From the NCBI GenBank assembly GCA_900763705.1, contig CAAFLG010000071.1:1-58000 (forward strand): a DNA stretch of 58,000 nt, written 5' to 3'. A program made the position numbers and the translations under genes. Positions 1 to 8,412 of the stretch are shown piece after piece. The notes below the pieces were generated by a model. The model was given only the letters and a program-made list of their open reading frames with translations. It had not been told where the DNA came from and searched no databases. Each line of letters begins with the position of its first letter. Position 1 is the first letter of the stretch. The stretch is from an uncultured Oscillospiraceae bacterium. GTDB lineage: Bacteria > Bacillota > Clostridia > Oscillospirales > Oscillospiraceae.

Positions 1-1
1 G

Positions 2-919
2 CTGATGAACAAGATGCGCCTCGACCGCCGCGCTGTGGCCTGCTGCCTTGCCTTCGGTCATAAGGCTCCCTACATTGCCATCCCCTTCGGCTTCGGCCTG
101 ATCTTCCAGCGCATCATCAGCGACAACCTGACCGCCAACGGCATGGCCGTTACCGTCAACGATGTCGCCAAGGTCAACTGGGTCCTCGCGGTCGCCATGC
201 TCATCGGCCTGCTGATCGCCGTGTTCGTGCTCTATCGCAAGCCCCGCGACTATCAGATGATCGAGGCTGATACCTCCGCGTCCGACGCTGTTACCGGCGA
301 GCTCGGCTACCGTCACTATGTGACCATGGCTGCCATCGTCGTCGTCGTCATCGCTCAGGTCCTCACCGAAGACCTCGCTCTGTCCTCCCTCGCCGGTCTT
401 GCCGTCATGATCGTCTTCCGCGCCATTCCCTGGAACGAGATCGACGAGCAGCTCGCCGGCGGCGTGAAGCTCATGGGCCTGATCGCTTTCGTTATGCTCA
501 TCGCCGGCGGTTATGCGACCGTCATCAAGGCGACCGGCGGTGTCAACGAGCTGGTTGAGGCCGGCGTTTCCGTCATGGGCGGCAGCAAGCTCGTCGCGGC
601 GATCGTCATCACCCTCATCGGCCTTCTGGTCACCATGGGTATCGGTACCTCCTTCGGTACTGTCCCCGTTCTGGCTGTCCTCTTCGTGCCCCTCTGCGAG
701 CACATCGGCTTCTCTCCCGCTGCTACCATCGTGCTGATGAGCGCTGCCGCGGCTCTCGGTGACGCCGGTTCCCCCGCGTCCGATACCACCCTCGGCCCCA
801 CGTCCGGTCTGAACGCCGACGGTCAGCACAACCACATCTGGGATACCTGCGTGCCGACCTTCATCGCCTTCAACATTCCTCTGATGATCGCCGCGGTTAT
901 TGTTTCGCAGTTCATCTAA
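2..919 (+). CDS. YuiF-like Na+/H+ antiporter family permease, 5' end outside window
   Basis: The reading frame is open to the left edge, so the N-terminal half lies upstream. About 305 residues remain, with alternating hydrophobic segments of a polytopic inner-membrane carrier. The C-terminal part holds the family's signature, LGDAGSPASDTTLGPTSGL followed by a polar NADGQHNHIWDT stretch just before the last membrane segment. This pattern belongs to the NhaC/YuiF group of putative sodium/proton antiporters, some of which may carry amino acids such as histidine. It ends in TAA, 3 bp before the convergent end of the YerC-like gene, with no terminator hairpin between. Family confidence is good; the substrate is unknown. 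Confidence 0.8.
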   Translation: MMNKMRLDRRAVACCLAFGHKAPYIAIPFGFGLIFQRIISDNLTANGMAVTVNDVAKVNWVLAVAMLIGLLIAVFVLYRKPRDYQMIEADTSASDAVTGELGYRHYVTMAAIVVVVIAQVLTEDLALSSLAGLAVMIVFRAIPWNEIDEQLAGGVKLMGLIAFVMLIAGGYATVIKATGGVNELVEAGVSVMGGSKLVAAIVITLIGLLVTMGIGTSFGTVPVLAVLFVPLCEHIGFSPAATIVLMSAAAALGDAGSPASDTTLGPTSGLNADGQHNHIWDTCVPTFIAFNIPLMIAAVIVSQFI

Positions 920-922
920 GGA

Positions 923-1243
923 TCATTCCTGCTCGTCTGTCTGCGTACCGGCGGTGTTCAGCCGCTCAAGCACAAGCTGATAGCCGCCGGTGCCGAATTG
1001 CAGGTTCGTGTTGACGCGTGTGATGGTACAGCTGCTGGTGGAGAGCTGCGAGCGGACTGCACCGTAGGTGCAGCCGTCGGACAGCATCCGTGCAACCTGC
1101 AGCCGCTGCGAAAAAAGCGAAAGCTCCTGGCGGGTGAAGAGGTCGCCGAAAAACCGGTGACATTCTTCCTCATCACGAAGAGACAAAATGGCGCGGTACA
1201 GGTCTTCGACCGCCTCACAGGGCGGGAGTTTGATCGTCGGCAT
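923..1243 (-). CDS. TrpR-like DNA-binding protein, YerC/YecD family
   Basis: A 106-residue protein with the helical TrpR-type fold. Residues about 34-80 (LFTRQELSLFSQRLQVARML, then a helix-turn-helix with TYGAVRSQL and SSCTITRVN) match the YerC/YecD family, which Firmicutes carry as a small putative transcription regulator distinct from true TrpR. The start is set by AAGGAGTG 6 nt upstream of ATG at 1243. It is monocistronic and divergent from the MerR-family gene. Targets and ligand cannot be read from sequence; no trp genes are nearby. Confidence 0.85.
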   Translation of the reverse strand: MPTIKLPPCEAVEDLYRAILSLRDEEECHRFFGDLFTRQELSLFSQRLQVARMLSDGCTYGAVRSQLSTSSCTITRVNTNLQFGTGGYQLVLERLNTAGTQTDEQE

Positions 1244-1356
1244 AATTCACACTCCTTGTACTTTACATAAAATGGTATTTGATAGTGATGCTATTGTAAG
1301 TCGGAAATCCGCGTTCATGTCAAGAGACCGTTTTTTCCATTTCACGCACTTCATAT

Positions 1357-1406
1357 AAGTCCACTTTACCTTTTGGCGATACTTCGGCAAAAGGTGAAGT
1401 GGACTT
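1357..1406. repeat. Long inverted repeat in the divergent yerC-merR intergenic region
   Basis: Arms 1357-1375 and 1388-1406 match in 18 of 19 positions; the exception could form a U-G pair in RNA. They enclose a 12-nt loop. The element lies upstream of both divergent genes. It could be a regulator-binding site or an RNA hairpin; no run of T follows on either strand, so it is not a clear terminator. Confidence 0.7.
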
Positions 1407-1426
1407 TATCTTTATAAAAAATGAAT

Positions 1427-1455
1427 TTGAACTTCCCTTTTTTGCATGATAAAAT
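1427..1455 (+). promoter_or_regulatory. Promoter of the MerR-family gene
   Basis: TTGAAC (1427-1432), a 17-nt spacer, then TAAAAT (1450-1455). It lies 20 bp after the long inverted repeat and about 50 bp before the start codon. A TAGGAGAG ribosome site follows at 1492-1499. Confidence 0.6.
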
Positions 1456-1506
1456 ATAAATAAGATACTGTACGCCTGCTGTTATTAGAGATAGGAGAGA
1501 AATGAA

Positions 1507-2787
1507 ATGAGAATCGGTGAGGCATCGAGACGTTCCGGCGTTCCCGTCTCCACAATCCGCTATTATATCCGCAGGGGATTGATCGTACCCGACGGCGAGG
1601 GAACACAGTATATGTTCGACGAGCAGGACTGCCGCACGCTCGAGCGCATCGTGCAGTTCAAAAAGTGGGGGCTCTCCCTCGAAACGGTGCACAGGCTGCT
1701 CTCGCTCGAGCGCGTGTCGAGCGGCGTGGAGCAGGATACGCTCGAGGACTGTGTGGCGCTGCTGCGCAAGCACCAGAAGCATCTGGAGCACCAGCGCGCG
1801 CTCTATAAGAGTTATAAAGAGGAGATCAACGAGCTCATCGGCGAGATGAACCGCCGGGCGGCCGCGCCGCAGGGCGGAGAAGGCGCGCGGACCGGCGTGC
1901 CGCTGCGCGCGCTTTCGCTGCTGTGCTGCCCGCGCTGCGGCGGGAGCTTCCAGATCAGCAAGGCCGATATGGACATCTCCGCCATCTTCTCCGCCGGTCT
2001 GCACTGCGCCTGCGGCTACCGCGCGGAGATCCGCAACGGCATCGTGTATGCCGAGTGCGAGGAAAAGTATCCCTTCGACGAGCCGGACATTGAACGCGAG
2101 CTGTACCGCAGCGCGCCGAGCGAGCTGGTGTCGCTCATCCATAAGTCCTACAACTGGATGGGCGCGCGGGTGGAGGAGCTGTCGCTGCCGAGCGGCAGCG
2201 TCGTGATGGAAACGCACCTCAACGCGTTTTTCGCCCTCTATAAGCAGATGGCGCAACTCAACCCGAGCAACATCTACGTTGTGCAGGACAAGTTCCCCGC
2301 GATCATCGAGCTTTACAAGGGCTACATCGACCGTCTGCCCGTGAAGCCGGAGATCCTCTATCTCGCGGCAGCGGACAACACCACCTTCCCGCTGCGAAAG
2401 GGCTGCGTCGACCTGCTGGTCGACTATTGCAGCACGAACGAGTACGGCATCTACGCCGACGACTTCTATCTTGATCGGATGCGGCAGTATCTCAAGCCCT
2501 CCGCCGCCGTGATCGGCACTTATTTCTACTTTGACCCCGACAGCCGTTCGCTGGAAAAGCTCCAGGAGTTATACCCGCTGAACGGGCCGCGCAACTACAC
2601 CCGCGATTATTTCAAAAGCGGCATCCGTTCGCACTACCACATCGTCAAGCAGGCGGAGATCGGCGTATCGACCGACTCCGGCGATGGATTGACCTTCGAC
2701 TTCCACTGCACGGGCGATGCACTCTACATGAGAAGCTTCCTCCTGCGCCTTGCGACTTCGCACAAGCAAACATGGGACGATGAATAA
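1507..2787 (+). CDS. MerR-family regulator fused to a zinc-ribbon and methyltransferase-like C-terminal region
   Basis: 426 residues, against 110-280 for usual MerR proteins. Residues 1-70 form the winged helix (MRIGEASRRSGVPVSTIRYY, then a wing and second HTH helix). Residues about 75-115 are a charged helix suited to dimerisation. Cys pairs follow: CCPRCGG near 139 and CACGY near 166, which resemble a zinc ribbon like those at the N-terminus of RlmA-type methyltransferases. The remaining 230 residues look like a Rossmann-type methyltransferase fold (ILYLAAADNTTFPL and CVDLLVDYC resemble the post-I to IV strands), but I see no glycine-rich SAM motif. It may therefore sense a small molecule or SAM rather than catalyse methylation. 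It is followed by a strong terminator. Confidence 0.75.
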   Translation: MRIGEASRRSGVPVSTIRYYIRRGLIVPDGEGTQYMFDEQDCRTLERIVQFKKWGLSLETVHRLLSLERVSSGVEQDTLEDCVALLRKHQKHLEHQRALYKSYKEEINELIGEMNRRAAAPQGGEGARTGVPLRALSLLCCPRCGGSFQISKADMDISAIFSAGLHCACGYRAEIRNGIVYAECEEKYPFDEPDIERELYRSAPSELVSLIHKSYNWMGARVEELSLPSGSVVMETHLNAFFALYKQMAQLNPSNIYVVQDKFPAIIELYKGYIDRLPVKPEILYLAAADNTTFPLRKGCVDLLVDYCSTNEYGIYADDFYLDRMRQYLKPSAAVIGTYFYFDPDSRSLEKLQELYPLNGPRNYTRDYFKSGIRSHYHIVKQAEIGVSTDSGDGLTFDFHCTGDALYMRSFLLRLATSHKQTWDDE

Positions 2788-2800
2788 AGGCTGCTGATGA

Positions 2801-2835
2801 GAAGGCCCCCTGCAAAATGCAGGGGGCCTTCTTTC
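2801..2835 (+). terminator. Intrinsic terminator after the MerR-family gene
   Basis: A 14-bp perfect stem (2801-2814 with 2818-2831), a 3-nt loop and a short T-rich tail. Confidence 0.85.
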
Positions 2836-2881
2836 TGTTCTGCTGCTGCGGAGAGAGGAAACGCTGCGGCGGCAGTGATTT

Positions 2882-3295
2882 TTAGTCGAGGTTGTAAGCG
2901 CCGGCGGCGATCAGCTTGCCATTGTCGCCGAAGAAGAGGGACAGGGAGCACACGTCGTCTTCACCGGCGTACCAGGTGTAGATGCCGCGCTCGTAGGTCG
3001 CGTCGTAGCGGTAGTCGGAGCAGTCCACGCCGATGTGCTCCTTGAGGTCTGCGTAGGTCAGCTTCGCCTGCGAATCGCTGTCGGTAAAGTAGTTCAGGCC
3101 GCCGAGATAGGTGTAGAACGTCTCACTCAGCACATCTTCCGTCGTTCTGTCGGAGGACACATCCTGCACCTCTTCGGATTTCATATCGATGCCGGACAGC
3201 GCGCTGTCCTTGCCGCCGCCTTCGCCTTTGTCGCCGCAGGCGGTGAGGGAGAGGATCATCAACATGGTCAGTACAAGAGCAATCAGCTTTTTCAT
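2882..3295 (-). CDS. Small secreted lipoprotein of unknown function
   Basis: 137 residues. The signal peptide MKKLIALVLTMLMILSLTAC ends in a lipobox (LTAC with the acceptor Cys at about 20), followed by a Gly/Lys/Glu-rich linker and a mature part with YFTDSDSQAKLTYADLKEHIG and an aromatic C-terminus. A Met eight codons upstream is also in frame, but AAAGGAAA sits 6 nt before the ATG at 3295, which decides the start. The mature part looks like small extracytoplasmic proteins of gut clostridia; I do not recognise a named family. It is transcribed alone toward the MerR terminator. Confidence 0.75.
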   Translation of the reverse strand: MKKLIALVLTMLMILSLTACGDKGEGGGKDSALSGIDMKSEEVQDVSSDRTTEDVLSETFYTYLGGLNYFTDSDSQAKLTYADLKEHIGVDCSDYRYDATYERGIYTWYAGEDDVCSLSLFFGDNGKLIAAGAYNLD

Positions 3296-3496
3296 GGTCA
3301 ATTTCCTTTCTTTTTTCAAATATAGAATGTTTGTATGTTATCTCACTGCCGTGCGGCAGATAGATACGAAAGAGAGGCTGCGTCGCAGATCTGAAAATGG
3401 GATCACTGAGGCCGGAATATCGCTTCTGTGTGCCGCGCTTTAGTTATTTGTTGTCGGTATCTCCTTTTTAGCAGGCTGGCCGCCGAAAGTATATAG

Positions 3497-3584
3497 GCCT
3501 GAGGGATGGTTTCTCCCGAAAACGCAGAAATCAGCCCTCAGGCATAGACGGAGTGCACAAGTTGACATATCTTAACTTGTGCAC
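3497..3584. repeat. Two adjacent inverted repeats in a 500-bp gene-free stretch
   Basis: The gap 3296-3793 holds the lipoprotein upstream region, the tdh promoter and these two repeats. The first pairs GCCTGAGGG (3497-3505) with CCCTCAGGC (3535-3543), and its interior pairs GGTTTCT with AGAAATC. The second is a 32-bp near-palindrome with perfect 11-bp arms, GTGCACAAGTT (3553-3563) and AACTTGTGCAC (3574-3584). Neither is followed by T residues. They look more like protein-binding sites or the ends of a small decayed element than terminators. I see no gene here on either strand. Confidence 0.65.
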
Positions 3585-3709
3585 CCTGCCGAGACCTTCC
3601 GCCTGCCCGTTCGGGGGGTGCGCCGCGGCAGGAAAACGCAGTGAATGAAGGCCCTGCGCGGATCATCGGAAAGGTGCGCTGCTTTTTGAGAAATCATCGG
3701 ATTTTTCCC

Positions 3710-3738
3710 TTGACAACGCTGCGCCCATGTTATACTAT
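3710..3738 (+). promoter_or_regulatory. Promoter of tdh-kbl
   Basis: TTGACA at 3710-3715 is followed by overlapping -10 candidates, TATACT (3731-3736, 15-nt spacer) and TACTAT (3733-3738, 17-nt spacer). The start codon is 56 bp downstream. Confidence 0.7.
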
Positions 3739-3793
3739 GTCGCTGAGAGAAGAACACTTCTTCATAATATGAATACGCACGGAGGACAAAAAC

Positions 3794-4849
3794 ATGCGCA
3801 TGATGGACGCCATCGTCAAGCCCGCGGCAGCTCCCGGACTGGAGCTGCGCCAGGTCCCTGTCCCCACCCCCGGCGCGGGGGAAGTGCTCATCAAGGTACA
3901 CAAAACCGCGATCTGCGGCACGGACGTACACATCTACGACTGGAACGAGTGGTCGGCCCAGCACGTGAAGCCCCCGATGGTCATTGGCCATGAATATGTC
4001 GGCGAGATCGCCGAGCTCGGCGCGGGCGTGACGGGGCTTACCGTCGGCCAGCGCGTTTCCGGCGAGGGCCACATCACCTGCGGCCACTGCCGCAACTGCC
4101 ACACGGGCAACATCCAGTGGTGCAAGAACACCACGAGCGTCGGCGTGGACCGCGACGGCGCATTTGCCGAGTATGTCTGCATCCCGGCGCGCAACGTCGT
4201 GCTCATCGACCCCTCGCTTGACGAGGATGTGGTCGCCATGTTCGACGCGGTGGGCAACGCGACGCACACGGCGCTGATGTTCAACCTCGTCGGCGAGGAC
4301 GTGCTCATCACGGGCGCGGGCCCTGTCGGCATCCTCGCTGTCGCCATCGCCAAGTACGCCGGCGCGCGCCGCGTGGTCGTCACGGATCTCAACGATTACC
4401 GTCTCGGCCTTGCGCTCAAGATGGGCGCGGACGCGGCCATCAACTCCGCCAAGCAGGACCTCACGCTCGCCATGAAGGAGCAGGGCCTGGTCGAGGGCTT
4501 CGACGTCGGCTTTGAGATGTCCGGCTCCGGCGCTGCGCTGCATCAGATGATCGGCGTGATGCGCAACGGCGGCAAGATCAGCCTGCTCGGCCTCGGCAAC
4601 GGCCCTGTCCAGATGGATATGAACCTTGTCATCGGCAAGGGCCTGACGCTGCAGGGCATCTACGGCCGCAAGATGGACAACTGGCACCAGATGAGCTACA
4701 TGGTGCAGGGCGGGCTGGATCTCACCCCTGCCATCACCCACCGCTTCCACTACACCGAGTTTGAAAAGGGCTTTGAAGCCATGCACAGCGGCATGAGCGG
4801 CAAGGTCATTCTCGACTGGACAACGAAAAAGGAGGACGAAGCAGAATGA
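3794..4849 (+). CDS. tdh: L-threonine 3-dehydrogenase
   Basis: Zinc-dependent medium-chain dehydrogenase that oxidises L-threonine with NAD+ to 2-amino-3-ketobutyrate in the cytosol. 351 residues, the family's usual length. Visible: the catalytic zinc ligand region with Cys41 (AICGTDVHIYDWNEW, typical of Tdh) and GHEYVG; four structural zinc cysteines at 96, 99, 102 and 110; the Rossmann motif GAGPVGILAVAIAKYAGA near 174; and the C-terminal GIYGRKMDNW. GGAGGACAAAAAC precedes ATG 3794. It overlaps kbl by 4 bp, so the two enzymes are probably translationally coupled and degrade threonine to glycine and acetyl-CoA. Confidence 0.95.
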   Translation: MRMMDAIVKPAAAPGLELRQVPVPTPGAGEVLIKVHKTAICGTDVHIYDWNEWSAQHVKPPMVIGHEYVGEIAELGAGVTGLTVGQRVSGEGHITCGHCRNCHTGNIQWCKNTTSVGVDRDGAFAEYVCIPARNVVLIDPSLDEDVVAMFDAVGNATHTALMFNLVGEDVLITGAGPVGILAVAIAKYAGARRVVVTDLNDYRLGLALKMGADAAINSAKQDLTLAMKEQGLVEGFDVGFEMSGSGAALHQMIGVMRNGGKISLLGLGNGPVQMDMNLVIGKGLTLQGIYGRKMDNWHQMSYMVQGGLDLTPAITHRFHYTEFEKGFEAMHSGMSGKVILDWTTKKEDEAE

Positions 4850-6033
4850 AGACCGCATACGAGAGCTATCGCGCAGAGCTTGCCGCCATCCGCGAGGCGG
4901 GCACCTACAAGGATGAGCGCATCATCACGACCCCCCAGAAAAGCCGCATCGACACCACCGCCGCGCACGGCGTTGTGAACATGTGCGCGAACAACTACCT
5001 CGGCCTTTCCAACCATCCCCGCCTGATCGAGGCGGCGAAGAAGAGCTATGACGACTGGGGCTTCGGCCTTTCGTCTGTGCGCTTCATCTGCGGCACGCAG
5101 GAGATCCACAAGACGCTCGAGCGCAAGATCGCCGACTTTGTCGGCATGGAGGACGCTATCCTCTATTCCTCCTGCTTTGACGCCAACGGCGGCCTTTTTG
5201 AAACGCTGCTGGGCGCGGACGACGCCGTCATCTCCGATGAGCTGAACCATGCGAGCATCATCGACGGCGTGCGCCTCTGCAAGGCGCACCGCTACCGCTA
5301 TAAAAACAGCGACATGGACGATCTGCGCGCCCAGCTTGTGAGCGCGCGCGAGGCGGGCTGCAAGAGAATCATCATTGCGACCGACGGCGTTTTCTCCATG
5401 GACGGCTACATCGCCAACCTCAAGGGCATCTGCGACCTCGCCGATGAGTTCGACGCGCTCGTGATGGTCGACGACAGCCATGCCGTCGGCTTCATGGGCG
5501 AGCACGGCCGCGGCACGCCCGAGTTCTGCGGCGTGATGGACCGTGTCGATATTCTGACCGGCACCTTCGGCAAGGCCATGGGCGGCGCCTCCGGCGGCTA
5601 CACCGCCGCCAAGCGCGAGATCGTCGACCTGCTGCGCCAGCGCAGTCGTCCCTACCTCTTCTCCAACTCCCTCGCCCCGGCCATCTGCGCGGCGACGATC
5701 GCGACGATCGACATGCTGACCGAGTCCACCGCGCTGCGCGACAAGGTGCATGAGAACGCGCGCTACTTCCGCGCGGAGATGGAGAAGCTCGGCTTTGACC
5801 TCCTGCCCGGCGAGCACCCCATCGTCCCCGTCATGCTCTACGACCCGAAGGTGGCGAACGAGTTCGCCCGCAGAATGCTTGAAAAGGGCGTGTACGTCGT
5901 CGGCTTCTGCTACCCGGTCGTGCCCAAGGGCCGCGACCGCGTGCGCACGCAGATCTCCGCGGGCCACACGAAGGAAGATCTCGATTTCGCGGTCAAGTGC
6001 TTCGGCGAGGTGAAGAAGGAGATGGGCCTCTAA
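4846..6033 (+). CDS. kbl: Glycine C-acetyltransferase (2-amino-3-ketobutyrate CoA ligase)
   Basis: PLP enzyme of the alpha-oxoamine synthase family. It cleaves 2-amino-3-ketobutyrate with CoA into glycine and acetyl-CoA, directly downstream of Tdh. 395 residues, full length. Visible: NNYLGLSNHPR near residue 47, the PLP-stacking region with ELNHASIIDGVRL, DDSHAVGFMG near 207, and the Schiff-base lysine (about 243) in GTFGKAMGGASGG. The start overlaps the tdh stop (ATGA), with AAGGAGG inside the tdh end as its ribosome site. A hairpin follows at 6096-6125. Confidence 0.95.
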   Translation: MKTAYESYRAELAAIREAGTYKDERIITTPQKSRIDTTAAHGVVNMCANNYLGLSNHPRLIEAAKKSYDDWGFGLSSVRFICGTQEIHKTLERKIADFVGMEDAILYSSCFDANGGLFETLLGADDAVISDELNHASIIDGVRLCKAHRYRYKNSDMDDLRAQLVSAREAGCKRIIIATDGVFSMDGYIANLKGICDLADEFDALVMVDDSHAVGFMGEHGRGTPEFCGVMDRVDILTGTFGKAMGGASGGYTAAKREIVDLLRQRSRPYLFSNSLAPAICAATIATIDMLTESTALRDKVHENARYFRAEMEKLGFDLLPGEHPIVPVMLYDPKVANEFARRMLEKGVYVVGFCYPVVPKGRDRVRTQISAGHTKEDLDFAVKCFGEVKKEMGL

Positions 6034-6095
6034 GCCCGCTTTTCCGCCGGACGCGAAAAGGAAGGCGCGCTCTCCGCGCCGCATCAAAAAGAGAA

Positions 6096-6125
6096 AAGGG
6101 CGGACGCTTTGCGGCGTCCGCCCTT
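6096..6125 (+). terminator. Probable terminator after kbl
   Basis: A perfect 12-bp stem (6096-6107 with 6114-6125) and a 6-nt loop. The tail after it is only moderately T-rich (TTCGTTC). The rest of the gap up to 6323 holds the promoter of the next gene and ATGGTAT direct repeats near 6202 and 6233, which could be regulatory. Confidence 0.6.
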
Positions 6126-6262
6126 CGTTCATGCCGCAAAATGGCGGCGAAGAAAACCTTGACGGGAACTAAACGGTACGCGCCGGGACGGGAAAACGGC
6201 ATGGTATCAGACTTTTTCGGGCCATAGCAAAATGGTATGGGAACCATGCGAAAAATAGCGTA

Positions 6263-6290
6263 TTGCAATTTCCGAGCGGATAGGTATAAT
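6263..6290 (+). promoter_or_regulatory. Promoter of the SLC13/ArsB-type permease gene
   Basis: TTGCAA (6263-6268), a 16-nt spacer, then a consensus TATAAT (6285-6290), 34 bp upstream of the start codon. Confidence 0.75.
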
Positions 6291-6323
6291 GGCTCGCGTT
6301 GAGAAAATTTCCGGGAGGCCTTT

Positions 6324-7688
6324 ATGTTTGCACAGATCATTGCCATTTGCATTTTTGTTGCCATGTTTTTACTCATCATCATCGATAAGTTCGAGCGGCA
6401 TTATGTCACCCTCGGCAGCGGCGTGCTCGTGCTCGTGCTCGTCTTCGGCGTTTGCATGCGCTCGATGGGCGCGATATGGGAAACGCTGAACCTCGGCGCC
6501 TTTTTCCAGAGCTCGTTCTGGTACGGCGCGAGCGGGGAGAGCACGGCGGGCATCAACTGGGAGACGGTGCTGTTCATCGCGGGCATGATGATCATGGTCG
6601 AGGGACTGGGCAAGGCGGGCTTTTTCCGCTGGCTGTGCCTCACGCTTGCAAAGCTCGTGCACTACCGCACGGTGCCGCTGCTCGTGTGCTTCATGACGCT
6701 CTCGGCCTTCCTTGCAATGTTCATCGACAGCATTACGGTTGTCCTCTTCCTTGCAACCGTCACGCTTGAGCTTGCCCAGACGATGAAATTCGACCCCGTG
6801 CCGATGGTCCTCTCCGAGATCTTCTGCGCCAACCTCGGCGGCGCGGCGACGATGTGCGGTGACCCGCCGAACATCATCATCGGCACCTCGCTCGGCTATA
6901 CCTTCTTCGACTTTATCGAAAATACCGGCGTGGTCGTGGCGATCTGCTTTGTGTTCATCCTTATTTATTTTACGCTCTGCTTCCGCAAGGACCTGCTGCG
7001 CACAGAAAAGGCCAACGGCGGCCCCGTGACCTGCCCCGCGCCCGCAACGGCCATCAAGAATAAGGCTGCGTTCCTCTCGAGCGCGGCGGTGTTCCTCGTT
7101 GCGGTCGTGCTGCTCATCACCCACGCGCAGACGGAACTGACCGTCGCGTGCATCGGCGTCATCGTCGCGCTGCTCACAATGCTCGTTTTGGGCTTGACCA
7201 GCGGCAAAAAATCTGTTATAGAAATCATTGAGGGCGTGGATTACAAAACGCTGCTCTTTTTCATCGGTCTGTTCGTCTCCGTGGCTGGCCTTGAAAAGAC
7301 GGGCGTGCTCAACGTGATCGCGAACTTCATCACCTCGGTCAGCAACGGCAACATTGCCGTCATCGTCGTCATCATCCTGTGGATCTCCGCCATCACGAGC
7401 GCCTTTGTGGATAACATCCCCTTTGCTGCGACGATGATCCCCGTCATCCGCGCCATTGCGGCGGCGGAGGGCATGGATATCGGCGTGCTCGCCTGGTCGC
7501 TCTCGCTGGGCACCGATCTCGGCGGCAACGCGACGCCCATCGGCGCGAGCGCCAACGTCGTCGGCACCTCGGCGTCCGCCAAGGGCGGCTACCCCATCAG
7601 TTGGGGACGCTACTGCAAGTATTGCGTGCCCGCCACGCTCATCGTCATGGTGGTATCCACGGCATATCTGTTCCTGCGGTATCTGTAA
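6324..7688 (+). CDS. SLC13/ArsB-NhaD superfamily permease
   Basis: 454-residue polytopic membrane protein with about eleven hydrophobic segments. Two inverted-repeat halves are visible: NWETVLFIAGMMIMVEGLGK and SITVVLFLATVTLEL in the first, and YKTLLFFIGLFVSVAGLEK and DNIPFAATMIPVI in the second. The loop GGAATMCGDPPNIIIG and the later LGGNATPIGASANVVGTS are the substrate/ion hairpins of the ArsB/NhaD/P-protein branch. It could exchange Na+ and H+ or move an organic or inorganic anion; sequence alone does not settle this. GGGAGG lies 6 nt before the ATG. It forms a short operon with the kinase-like gene 25 bp downstream. Confidence 0.85.
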   Translation: MFAQIIAICIFVAMFLLIIIDKFERHYVTLGSGVLVLVLVFGVCMRSMGAIWETLNLGAFFQSSFWYGASGESTAGINWETVLFIAGMMIMVEGLGKAGFFRWLCLTLAKLVHYRTVPLLVCFMTLSAFLAMFIDSITVVLFLATVTLELAQTMKFDPVPMVLSEIFCANLGGAATMCGDPPNIIIGTSLGYTFFDFIENTGVVVAICFVFILIYFTLCFRKDLLRTEKANGGPVTCPAPATAIKNKAAFLSSAAVFLVAVVLLITHAQTELTVACIGVIVALLTMLVLGLTSGKKSVIEIIEGVDYKTLLFFIGLFVSVAGLEKTGVLNVIANFITSVSNGNIAVIVVIILWISAITSAFVDNIPFAATMIPVIRAIAAAEGMDIGVLAWSLSLGTDLGGNATPIGASANVVGTSASAKGGYPISWGRYCKYCVPATLIVMVVSTAYLFLRYL

Positions 7689-7712
7689 ACGGAGAGAAGA
7701 AAGGAGCGTTCT

Positions 7713-8312
7713 ATGAAACAGCAGATCATCATCACGCTCGGCCGCGAGCACGGCAGCGGCGGGCATTACATCGCGGACATCATTTCCAAGGAGCTTGGCA
7801 TCAAGCTCTACGACAAGGACTCCATTGAAAAGGAGATCGCCTCCGCGGGCTACAGCGAGGAGATGATCCGCAAGGCGGACGAAAAGCCTGTGAACATCTT
7901 CGCCTCCCGCCGCATCGGAAAGTACTCCAACTCCATCGAGGTCAACGTGGCGGAGCGCACCTTTGCCATGCTGCGCGAAAAGGCGGCGGCGGGCGAGAGC
8001 TTCCTCATCATCGGCCGCTGCGGCGAGCAGGTGCTCAAGGATAACCCCAATATGATCAGCGTCTTCATCTGCGGCGACCCGGACTTCAAGCTTGCGCGCG
8101 TGATGGAGAAGATGGGCCTCGACGCCGATCAGGCCATCGACGAGATCAAGTCGGTCGACCGCTCGCGCAAGAATTACCACAACTATTACTGCAACACCAA
8201 ATGGGGCGACGCGCGCGGCTATGACATGACCATCAAGAGCAACGTGCTCGGCTGCGAGGAGACGGCGGAAATGCTGATATCCTACATTCGCCGCTTTATG
8301 GCGCAGGATTGA
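7713..8312 (+). CDS. Cytidylate kinase-like family protein
   Basis: 199 residues. The N-terminus IIITLGREHGSGGHYIADII contains a P-loop variant (GREHGSGG) typical of the cytidylate-kinase-2 family rather than true Cmk. FLIIGRCGEQVL near 90 and VDRSRKNYHNYY near 150 match the same family. These proteins are predicted small nucleotide or nucleoside kinases; the substrate is unknown. AAGAAAGGAG precedes the ATG, and the gene probably shares the upstream permease promoter. A strong terminator follows. Confidence 0.8.
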   Translation: MKQQIIITLGREHGSGGHYIADIISKELGIKLYDKDSIEKEIASAGYSEEMIRKADEKPVNIFASRRIGKYSNSIEVNVAERTFAMLREKAAAGESFLIIGRCGEQVLKDNPNMISVFICGDPDFKLARVMEKMGLDADQAIDEIKSVDRSRKNYHNYYCNTKWGDARGYDMTIKSNVLGCEETAEMLISYIRRFMAQD

Positions 8313-8320
8313 ATCAAGCA

Positions 8321-8350
8321 AAAGGGCAGGCCTTGGGCCTGCCTTTTTTT
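8321..8350 (+). terminator. Intrinsic terminator after the cytidylate-kinase-like gene
   Basis: GGCAGGCC (8325-8332) pairs with GGCCTGCC (8336-8343), flanked by A residues on the left and seven T on the right. Confidence 0.9.
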
Positions 8351-8365
8351 GCCTTGCGCGGCACT

Positions 8366-8411
8366 GTAAAAAACGAAAAAGCGCTGTGATCGACTGAGAT
8401 CACAGCGCTTT
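8366..8411 (-). terminator. Terminator of the tRNA-Arg gene
   Basis: A perfect 14-bp stem (8378-8391 with 8398-8411) directly after the tRNA 3' end. On the minus strand it is followed by TTTTTCGTTTTTT. Confidence 0.85.
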
Positions 8412-8412
8412 C

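Noticed and set aside
6369..8321. 650-codon frame antisense to the permease and kinase-like genes
   Set aside because: His/Asp/Arg-rich shadow; the permease on the + strand has clear family motifs.
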